This document shows, one piece after another, positions 1 through 5,974 of a stretch of DNA of 10,274 nt (the first letter of the stretch is position 1; every line of letters starts with the position of its first letter). Location of the stretch: assembly GCA_938030645.1 (NCBI GenBank), contig CALHHQ010000009.1:1-10274 (forward strand), written 5' to 3'. Source of the stretch: an uncultured Rhizobiaceae group bacterium (lineage in GTDB: Bacteria > Pseudomonadota > Alphaproteobacteria > Rhizobiales > Rhizobiaceae). The position numbers and the translations under genes were made by a program. The notes beneath the pieces were generated by a model. It searched no databases. It saw only the letters and a list, made by a program, of their open reading frames with translations, and was not told the DNA's origin.

Positions 1-143
1 TATCGAGCAGTTCTCTAAAATTCGCATTTTTGGACTGTTTGTGGCTTCAAAATTCAATTTTCAGTTCAAAACCAGCCAAATCTTCCATGTTTTTCTTTGC
101 AACTGCTCAAAAAATGTCAAAACAGCGTCGATATTGAAAAAAC

Positions 144-160
144 TGGCATGGCACATGCAA
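144..160 (+). promoter_or_regulatory. sigma-54 (-24/-12) promoter of glnBA
   Basis: The sequence TGGCATGGCACATGCAA matches the RpoN consensus TGGCACG-N4-TTGC. GG is at 145-146, and exactly ten bases later GC is at 157-158. A second register five bases downstream (TGGCAC at 149-154, GC at 162-163) also has the correct GG-N10-GC spacing. The expected transcription start is near 170, which leaves a leader of about 75 nt before glnB. Sigma-54/NtrC control of glnB-glnA is well known in rhizobia, so position and motif agree. I could not find a convincing NtrC dyad in the 140 bases upstream; it may lie outside the window or be degenerate. Confidence 0.7.
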
Positions 161-172
161 AGCCGTTTGCAT
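155..172. repeat. 18-bp inverted repeat over the -12 element
   Basis: ATGCAAA-GCCG-TTTGCAT is a perfect 7-bp inverted repeat with a 4-base spacer. It overlaps the -12 half of the sigma-54 promoter and the predicted transcription start. It could be an operator for an unknown regulator or could form a small hairpin at the 5' end of the transcript. Which of these applies cannot be told from the sequence, and chance occurrence is possible. Confidence 0.45.
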
Positions 173-234
173 CGCGAGTTTGGGGACTGCGTTCGAAAAT
201 TCCCTTTGCAAGCGATCAACGTTCTCAAGAATAA

Positions 235-585
<351 letters not shown>

Positions 586-630
586 CCACACATATTTCTA
601 TTAGGCTTTATTCAGTCAGGAAGGACTAAA

Positions 631-2040
631 ATGACAACCGCCAATGATATTCTGAAAAAGATGAAAGACGACAACGTCGAGTATCTCGACCTGCGTTTCA
701 CCGATCCACGTGGTAAAATGCAACACGTGACCATTCACCAGAGCCAGGTCGATGAAGACCTGTTTGCAGACGGTGCGATGTTTGACGGTTCTTCCATCGA
801 AGGTTGGAAAGCGATCAACGATTCAGACATGGTTTTGATGCCTGATCTGGAAACCACGTACATGGATCCATTCTACGCCCATTCCACAATGGCAATCTTC
901 TGCGACATTCTTGAGCCAGACACTGGCGAAGGTTACGCACGTGACCCGCGCATGACGGCCAAGCGCGCTGAAGCGTTCATCAAATCTGGTGGTTTCGGCG
1001 ATACGGCTTATTTCGGCCCAGAACCTGAATTCTTCATCTTTGACGATGTGAAATTCTCTTCTGATCCATACAAAACTGGTTTCGAAGTTGATTCAGATGA
1101 ATTGCCAACGAACACAGACGCTGACTACGAAGTTGGCAATATGGGCCACCGTCCACGCACAAAAGGCGGTTACTTCCCCGTCAACCCAGTGGATAGCGCG
1201 CAAGACATCCGTTCTGAAATGCTGACAACATTGGGCAAAATGGGCGTACCTGTCGAAAAGCACCACCACGAAGTGGCTGCTGCACAGCACGAACTTTCCA
1301 TGCTGTTCAACACACTGACACGCAAAGCGGACGAAGTGCAGTTGTACAAATATGCAGTCCAAAACGTTGCACATGCTTATGGCAAAACGGCCACATTCAT
1401 GCCGAAGCCTGTTTATGGCGACAACGGCACGGGCATGCACGTGCACCAGTCACTCTGGAAAGACGGCAAGCCTTTGTTTGCTGGCGATCAATATGCTGGC
1501 CTGTCTGAAACCTGCCTGTACTACATTGGCGGTATCATCAAGCATGCCAAGTCTTTGAACATGTTCACGAACCCATCAACCAACTCGTACAAGCGTTTGG
1601 TTCCTGGTTACGAAGCTCCAGTTCTTTTGGCTTACTCCGCAAAGAACCGTTCAGCGTCTTGCCGCATTCCGCACGTTGCTTCCCCTAAAGGCAAGCGTAT
1701 GGAAGTTCGTTTCCCTGACCCAATGGCAAACCCATACCTTTCATTTGCAGCAATGCTTATGGCTGGTCTTGACGGGATTAAAAACAAAATCCATCCGGGT
1801 GAGCCAATGGACAAAGATCTTTACGACCTGCCGCCAAAGCAGCTCAAAAAGATTCCAACCGTTTGTGGTTCACTGCGCGAAGCAATGGATGCATGCCGTA
1901 AAGACCATGCTTACCTCTTGGAAGGTGGTGTGTTCACAGCCGATCAGATCGAAGCCTATATCGAACTGAAAGAAGAAGAGAACGCACGTTACGAAATGAC
2001 TCCACACCCAGTGGAATTCGACATGTATTACTCACTGTAA
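631..2040 (+). CDS. glnA: Glutamine synthetase, type I (GlnA)
   Basis: This enzyme condenses ammonium and glutamate to glutamine with ATP hydrolysis; it is the entry point of nitrogen assimilation and acts as a cytosolic dodecamer. The 469-residue length equals that of the enterobacterial type I-beta enzyme. An N-terminal beta-grasp domain contains FDGSSIEGW. The catalytic domain shows [10 protein letters not shown], the HHHEVA segment, [10 protein letters not shown] (ATP/metal site) and [10 protein letters not shown] (glutamate and ammonium site). The adenylylation tyrosine is Y398, in the LYDLPP motif, which corresponds to Tyr397 in numbering without the initiator Met. The enzyme is therefore probably controlled by GlnE adenylylation under PII, whose gene lies 45 bp upstream. 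A strong AGGAAGGA ribosome-binding site is at 618-625. A terminator follows 23 bp after the stop. No truncation or missing key motif is visible. Confidence 0.98.
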   Translation: MTTANDILKKMKDDNVEYLDLRFTDPRGKMQHVTIHQSQVDEDLFADGAMFDGSSIEGWKAINDSDMVLMPDLETTYMDPFYAHSTMAIFCDILEPDTGEGYARDPRMTAKRAEAFIKSGGFGDTAYFGPEPEFFIFDDVKFSSDPYKTGFEVDSDELPTNTDADYEVGNMGHRPRTKGGYFPVNPVDSAQDIRSEMLTTLGKMGVPVEKHHHEVAAAQHELSMLFNTLTRKADEVQLYKYAVQNVAHAYGKTATFMPKPVYGDNGTGMHVHQSLWKDGKPLFAGDQYAGLSETCLYYIGGIIKHAKSLNMFTNPSTNSYKRLVPGYEAPVLLAYSAKNRSASCRIPHVASPKGKRMEVRFPDPMANPYLSFAAMLMAGLDGIKNKIHPGEPMDKDLYDLPPKQLKKIPTVCGSLREAMDACRKDHAYLLEGGVFTADQIEAYIELKEEENARYEMTPHPVEFDMYYSL

Positions 2041-2063
2041 ACAGTGTCGGACATCAAATAGCT

Positions 2064-2099
2064 AAAGGCCGGATGAGAGATCATCTGGCCTTTTTGTTT
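2064..2099 (+). terminator. Rho-independent terminator after glnA
   Basis: A 13-bp stem (left arm 2064-2076, right arm 2081-2093) has a GAGA tetraloop and one G-T pair. The core is GGCCGGATGA paired with TCATCTGGCC. A T-rich run (TTTTTGTTT) follows. It ends the glnBA transcript. Confidence 0.93.
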
Positions 2100-2123
2100 G
2101 CGCGGAAATAAAATCTGCTGCTG

Positions 2124-2150
2124 TGTCCGTTTCGCAGTATCTCGTTCGTC
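2124..2150 (+). promoter_or_regulatory. Candidate ECF42-type promoter
   Basis: TGTCCG at 2124-2129 and CGTC at 2147-2150 are separated by 17 bases. From memory of the ECF42 literature, the proposed target motif is TGTCGA in the -35 region and CG(A/T)C in the -10 region. Here the TGTC core and the -10 motif match, and two -35 bases differ. The element lies 50 bp upstream of the DGPF gene, in the place expected for self-regulation by the sigma factor encoded second in the cassette. The motif is short, so this is suggestive only. Confidence 0.4.
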
Positions 2151-2199
2151 TGGTATGTACAGGAGCATGTTGCTGCTGGCTTAAACAAGGAACGAAACC

Positions 2200-2553
2200 A
2201 TGCAATTTATTTGTCTCATTTACTCTGCACCTAATTCCGAACCGCAACCGGGCACACATGAATTTGGTGCCTATATGCAAAGCTATGGCGCATTTACGGA
2301 AAAAGTCCGTGCCGACGGCAAATTCGTTTCAGGCGATGCACTGCAGGGAACTGAAACAGCAACAACCGTTTCTGTTCGTGGCGGCAAGACTGAAACCATG
2401 GATGGGCCATTTGCTGAAACGAAGGAACAATTGGGTGGCTATTATCTTCTGGACTGCAAGGACATTGACGAAGCGCTCGAATATGCGGCGATGATACCCA
2501 CCGCTGCGCACGGGCGGATTGAGGTGCGACCCGTGGTTGTTTGGGACAACTAA
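2200..2553 (+). CDS. YCII-related DGPF-domain protein
   Basis: This small (117-residue) soluble protein is of the YciI-like ferredoxin-fold superfamily. It carries the eponymous D68-G69-P70-F71 motif, followed by the family pattern AETKEQLGGYYLLDC with the helix DIDEALEYAAMIP and a C-terminal EVRPV strand. There is no signal peptide or membrane segment. Proteins of this type are typically encoded next to ECF42 sigma factors, as here: the sigma gene starts 20 bp downstream. Their biochemical role is not established; a part in stress response or as a small-molecule-handling partner has been discussed for the group, and no catalytic activity can be assigned. The AAGGAA ribosome-binding site at 2187-2192 supports the ATG. 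A candidate ECF-type promoter lies upstream at 2124-2150. Confidence 0.9.
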   Translation: MQFICLIYSAPNSEPQPGTHEFGAYMQSYGAFTEKVRADGKFVSGDALQGTETATTVSVRGGKTETMDGPFAETKEQLGGYYLLDCKDIDEALEYAAMIPTAAHGRIEVRPVVVWDN

Positions 2554-2573
2554 AGCTAGTCTGAACCAGAACA

Positions 2574-3833
2574 ATGCTGCCTCCACTTACGCTCGAACGA
2601 ACAATTGACAAAACCGTTCGGGAAGAATGGGGGCGCATTCTCGCTTCGCTCGTGAAATCACTTGGTGACCTTCAACTGGCTGAAGATTGCCTGCAGGATG
2701 CAATTGTTTCCGCCATGAGCCATTGGCGCAAAAACGGACTGCCAAACTCTCCCGCCGCTTGGTTGATTACCGTTGCACGACGAAAGGCGATTGATCGATT
2801 GCGTAAAGGCCAGTCTTTCGCCGCCAAGCAAAATGAAATTTCTTATTTGTTCGATCTTGAAAACGAAACCAATGACGAAATGGACATTGGAGACATTCCT
2901 GACAAACGTCTGGAGCTCATTTTCACATGTTGCCATCCGGCGTTGGAAGAAAAGACACAAGTTGCATTGACCCTGCGCACGCTTGGCGGATTGTCGACAG
3001 AGGACATCGCACGCGCATATCTGGACAGTGCAGACACAATGCAGCGCCGTTTGTCGCGGGCAAAGAAAAAGATCGCAGCTGTCAAAATTCCCTATCGGGT
3101 TCCAGACCAAGAAGATCTGCCGGAGCGACTTTCGACAGTGCTGCGGGTTTTGTACCTCATTTTCAATGAAGGATATTCTGCCAGTTCGGGTGAATGTCTC
3201 ACGCGCTCAGATCTTTCCGAAGAAGCCATCCGACTGACACGTATCGTGTCTCGACTTCTGCCAAATGAAACCGAAGTTGCTGGCCTGCTTGCATTGATGC
3301 TTTTGCATGATGCGCGGCGCACAGCGCGAACGAACCCTGATGGTTCCATGATCGCGCTGGAGCATCAAAATCGTGCACGGTGGAACAATGCCAAAATCAC
3401 TGAAGGCGTATCAATCCTCACGGACACTTTGCCAAAACGGCGGATTGGGCCGTATCAGTTGCAAGCCGCCATTAGCGCCGTTCACGACCAATCGCCTTCA
3501 TGGGATGACACAGACTGGCAAGAAATATTGGCGCTTTACGACCTGCTCTACGAAATCCAACCTTCACCAGTCGTCTTGATCAACCGCGCAATGGCCGTTT
3601 CATATGCCCGTTCAATTGACGATGCCCTGACACTGTTGGACCAAGCCAATGGAGATGGTGAACTAGACACTTACCAGCATTACTTCGCGGCTCGCGCAGA
3701 CCTGTTTTCAAGAATCGAGAAATTTGAGCAAGCTGCATCCGATCTGAAAACGTCTATTGGCTTGTCTAAGAACGATCAGGAAAGAGCGTTTCTTCACGCA
3801 AAGCTTGAGCAGTGCCAAAAAAACACTTCATAA
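2574..3833 (+). CDS. ECF42-type RNA polymerase sigma factor with C-terminal extension
   Basis: This 419-residue protein begins with a sigma-70 region 2 (about 18-80; LAEDCLQDAI and WLITVARRKAIDRLR). Region 4 follows at about 112-168, containing the typical LIFTCCHPAL and the helix-turn-helix around LGGLSTEDIA. A DUF6596-like domain (about 183-285) carries the hallmark LIFNEGY and LSEEAIRLTR motifs. The C-terminal end (about 325-415) looks like TPR-type helical repeats (AARADLFSRIEKFEQA). This architecture defines the ECF42 group. These sigma factors lack a classical anti-sigma factor; the extension is thought to be needed for activity. The gene lies 20 bp after a DGPF gene, the usual partner, and is probably co-transcribed with it. 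The ribosome-binding site is weak, so translation may depend on coupling to the upstream gene. The ATG at 2574 gives the expected short N-terminal lead before region 2. Confidence 0.93.
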   Translation: MLPPLTLERTIDKTVREEWGRILASLVKSLGDLQLAEDCLQDAIVSAMSHWRKNGLPNSPAAWLITVARRKAIDRLRKGQSFAAKQNEISYLFDLENETNDEMDIGDIPDKRLELIFTCCHPALEEKTQVALTLRTLGGLSTEDIARAYLDSADTMQRRLSRAKKKIAAVKIPYRVPDQEDLPERLSTVLRVLYLIFNEGYSASSGECLTRSDLSEEAIRLTRIVSRLLPNETEVAGLLALMLLHDARRTARTNPDGSMIALEHQNRARWNNAKITEGVSILTDTLPKRRIGPYQLQAAISAVHDQSPSWDDTDWQEILALYDLLYEIQPSPVVLINRAMAVSYARSIDDALTLLDQANGDGELDTYQHYFAARADLFSRIEKFEQAASDLKTSIGLSKNDQERAFLHAKLEQCQKNTS

Positions 3834-3938
3834 AAAATCTCAGGTGCGAACCATATTCACGCATTTGTGAGCCGATATCAGTTCAAGCGATTAAACAAAT
3901 CATCCATAGAGATTTGAGAACTTGAGGGAGCCGTATCT

Positions 3939-4652
3939 ATGGAGCTTGTGTTTGGCTATTTGGCTGGTCTTTTGACTTTGCTGAACCCATGCGTGTTGCC
4001 CGTTCTCCCCGTTATTTTGATCGCTGCGCTCAACCAACATCGGTTGGGGCCACTAGCACTTTGTGCTGGGCTGTCGGCAACTTTCGTTGTCTTAGGCCTC
4101 GGGGTTGCAACGCTTGGCCCCGCACTGGGTGTTGATGACACGACAATTTCTCAAATTGCCAGCGTTTTGATGATCGCCTTTGGTCTGGTTCTTCTTATTC
4201 CGCAATTGTCTTCGCGGTTCTCTCTCGTCACGGGCGACTTTTCCAACACCCTGTCAGCGAAGTCAGCCACGATGGACGACACTGGCTTGCGCGGACAGTT
4301 TGTAACCGGACTTCTTCTCGGCGCGGTTTGGAGCCCCTGTATTGGCCCTACTCTCGGTGGTGCGATATCGTTAGCCTCGCAAGGCAACAATATCGCTTGG
4401 GCTGGCGCCATCATGATCTCGTTTGCGCTGGGAGTTTCTACAGTCATTTTGTTGTTGGCCACAGCTTCCCGCGAAGCGTTGTTTCGCAATCGCGATCGAT
4501 TGGCGCGCCTCTCACGCTATGCAAAACCGATCACAGGAATTTTGCTTGTCTTAGTCGGAGTGTTTTTGTTTTTTCAACTCAACCATTACGTCGACAGATG
4601 GGCAATCGATGCCCTGCCATACTGGCTGCAAGATTTATCAGTACGTTTTTGA
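3939..4652 (+). CDS. ccdA: Cytochrome c biogenesis / thiol-disulfide transporter CcdA
   Basis: CcdA is an inner-membrane protein of the DsbD beta-domain family that passes electrons from cytosolic thioredoxin to periplasmic thiol proteins. The 237-residue product has about six hydrophobic segments. It has the two family redox cysteines in paired repeats: C18 in NPCVLPVLP near the start of TM1, and C134 in WSPCIGPTLGG in TM4. This is the compact CcdA form without the alpha and gamma domains of DsbD. The GAGGGAG ribosome-binding site at 3924-3930 supports the start. A gene for an exported thioredoxin-like protein follows after 23 bp and is its likely redox partner. A role in cytochrome c maturation is the usual assignment, but no ccm genes are in the window, so the partner protein decides the pathway. 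I see no confident promoter in the 105-bp gap upstream. Confidence 0.93.
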   Translation: MELVFGYLAGLLTLLNPCVLPVLPVILIAALNQHRLGPLALCAGLSATFVVLGLGVATLGPALGVDDTTISQIASVLMIAFGLVLLIPQLSSRFSLVTGDFSNTLSAKSATMDDTGLRGQFVTGLLLGAVWSPCIGPTLGGAISLASQGNNIAWAGAIMISFALGVSTVILLLATASREALFRNRDRLARLSRYAKPITGILLVLVGVFLFFQLNHYVDRWAIDALPYWLQDLSVRF

Positions 4653-4675
4653 ACTTCTCGAATAAGGAAACCTCA

Positions 4676-5086
4676 ATGAAAACCTCTCGCCGCACTATGC
4701 TTGCTTTTGCCGTTGCAGCTCTCGTTGCAATGCCGATGACCACATCCGCGCAGGCAAAAACCATCAACTTCAGCGTCAAAACATACAATTCGCTTTTGAA
4801 AAGCGGCAAACCGTTCATGCTTGGTGTTCACACCAGCTGGTGTTCCACATGTGCACGGCAAAAACGAGTCATTGGTTCTTTGAGAGCGAAAGGTGCGCCC
4901 TACAAAGCTTTGACGATTGTTGAAATGGACTGGGACAAATATCGCGGTTCGAAGATTGGCAAACAATTGCGCATTCCGCGACGCTCGACGCTGATCATGT
5001 ATAATGGAAAAGGCAAAGAAGTTGGTCGCACCGTGTCGGGCACCAGCACCTCATTGATCAAAGGTTTGATCGACAAGGGCGTATAA
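4676..5086 (+). CDS. Exported thioredoxin-like protein, CSTC active site
   Basis: This 136-residue protein has an N-terminal signal peptide (about 1-28: SRR, a hydrophobic core, then TSAQA before the likely cleavage). The paired arginines in SRRTML resemble a Tat signal, though Sec export is equally possible. The thioredoxin fold follows with W55-C56-S57-T58-C59 as the redox motif, in place of WCGPC. Where thioredoxins have a cis-proline before a threonine (PTL), this protein has S104-T105 (RRSTLIMYNGKGKE). The only nearby proline is P101. The gene lies 23 bp downstream of ccdA with an AAGGAAA ribosome-binding site at 4664-4670, so the product probably receives electrons from CcdA in the periplasm. 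The same frame is open far upstream inside ccdA, but the signal peptide and ribosome-binding site fix the start at 4676. The target protein is unknown. Confidence 0.88.
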   Translation: MKTSRRTMLAFAVAALVAMPMTTSAQAKTINFSVKTYNSLLKSGKPFMLGVHTSWCSTCARQKRVIGSLRAKGAPYKALTIVEMDWDKYRGSKIGKQLRIPRRSTLIMYNGKGKEVGRTVSGTSTSLIKGLIDKGV

Positions 5087-5094
5087 ACGCCCTT
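5075..5094. terminator. Small hairpin between convergent genes
   Basis: AAGGGCGT and ACGCCCTT form a perfect 8-bp stem with the loop ATAA, which contains the stop codon of the thioredoxin gene. The hairpin lies between that gene and the convergent ferredoxin gene, which ends at 5099. Neither strand has a T tract, so it is a poor classical terminator. It may still cap the 3' ends or block read-through in both directions. Confidence 0.45.
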
Positions 5095-5098
5095 CCCA

Positions 5099-5452
5099 TT
5101 AAGCAGCCTTTGGCGTTTCGATTTGAATTGAAGCGTCGGAGGCTATGGTGACTTTTAGGCCATCTAAGTCTTCGCTCATGATCAACTGACAAGACAGGCG
5201 TGAATTTGGCTCCACGTCAAAAGCTTCATCCAAACGATCTTCTTCATCTTCGCGCATGTCGTGAAGTTTGTCTGTCCATTCAGCATCCACATAGACGTGG
5301 CATGTGGCGCAGGCACAAGCGCCGCCGCATTCGGCTTTGATGCCAATGCCGGATTCTGATGACCAATCGCGGATGATTTCCATGATGCGGAAGCCTTCGA
5401 GCGCTTCCAGTTCAGCGGAATTTCCGTTTGGGTCTGTAACGTGAATTTTCAT
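5099..5452 (-). CDS. 2Fe-2S ferredoxin, adrenodoxin type
   Basis: This 117-residue cytosolic electron carrier has the cluster ligands C42, C48, C51 and C88 in the adrenodoxin-type spacing C-x5-C-x2-C-x36-C. An extra cysteine, C46, lies inside the binding loop (ECGGACACATCHVYVD). The acidic stretch MREDEEDRLDEAF after the loop is the usual partner-binding helix of this class. The gene is the last of the sulfite operon, 12 bp after the DUF934 gene, with its AAGGA ribosome-binding site overlapping the preceding TAA. Its place suggests that it donates electrons to the nitrite/sulfite reductase encoded two genes upstream. An alternative is a role as a general FdVI-like ferredoxin for iron-sulfur assembly or monooxygenases; no isc or hsc genes are nearby to support that. 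Confidence 0.93.
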   Translation of the reverse strand: MKIHVTDPNGNSAELEALEGFRIMEIIRDWSSESGIGIKAECGGACACATCHVYVDAEWTDKLHDMREDEEDRLDEAFDVEPNSRLSCQLIMSEDLDGLKVTIASDASIQIETPKAA

Positions 5453-5464
5453 GATTTGAATTCC

Positions 5465-5974
5465 TTACGCGCTTCGGCGTGTCCATTTCTTTCCGCCGTT
5501 GGAAGCGGCATCGTGCAATGCTGGCTGATAGAACAGGTGAATGCTTGGGTCTTTGCCTTCAATAAGTGCATCGATGGTTGGCTGGTGAGTGACCAGCAAA
5601 GCATCACATCCACAGCGTTTGAAGAAAGCCACTTGGTCGATGCGAATGTCACCTACAGCTCTCACCTCTTCCTCAAAACAATAGCGGTCGCGCAACAAAC
5701 GCGCCTTGGAGAAAGATGTCCCATCTGCGAAGGATGGGAAATTGAGCGAGATCAAAGAAATCGACGAAAGATCATCGGCAATTTCTTCAATCGGTTCCAA
5801 AGTATCGAGATAGACACCCACACGTCCATCGTTTCGCGCCAGAAGTGCGTCACGGTTTGCCTTAAACAAGTCGAGCGTAACGATCACGTCCACACCCTCA
5901 GGAATGGGTTGTTCGCCTTCGACAGGAACCCAAACGTCTTCAGCAACAGCGCCGTTTACAAACAGAGTGCTCAT
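5465..5974 (-). CDS. DUF934 family protein of the sulfite-reduction operon
   Basis: This 169-residue soluble protein belongs to the DUF934 (COG3749-like) family. The core pattern FPSFADGTSFSKARLLRDRY, followed by EVRAVGDIRIDQ and FFKRCGCDALL, is that of the family. The family is usually annotated only as an oxidoreductase probably involved in sulfite reduction. No nucleotide-binding glycine motif or iron-sulfur cluster signature is visible. The start ATG overlaps the stop of the nitrite/sulfite reductase by one base (TAATG), with AAGGAT just upstream, so translation is likely coupled. The constant linkage to sulfite reductase suggests an accessory role in that step, for example assembly or electron delivery, but this is inference. 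A 185-codon antisense frame over the same region is a shadow. Confidence 0.88.
   Translation of the reverse strand: MSTLFVNGAVAEDVWVPVEGEQPIPEGVDVIVTLDLFKANRDALLARNDGRVGVYLDTLEPIEEIADDLSSISLISLNFPSFADGTSFSKARLLRDRYCFEEEVRAVGDIRIDQVAFFKRCGCDALLVTHQPTIDALIEGKDPSIHLFYQPALHDAASNGGKKWTRRSA

Noticed and set aside
49..61. AAAATT-C-AATTTT palindrome
   Set aside because: Such AT-only dyads are common by chance. It has no clear relation to the promoter, and no protein site is recognisable.
3835..3915. AAATCTC ... GAGATTT inverted arms flanking the gap before ccdA
   Set aside because: The arms are only 7 bp, about 67 bases apart, with no T tract or target-site feature. They are not a terminator or mobile-element end.
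4328..4675. Long upstream extension of the thioredoxin frame inside ccdA
   Set aside because: It is out of frame with ccdA, whose motifs are clear. The signal peptide and ribosome-binding site place the thioredoxin start at 4676.
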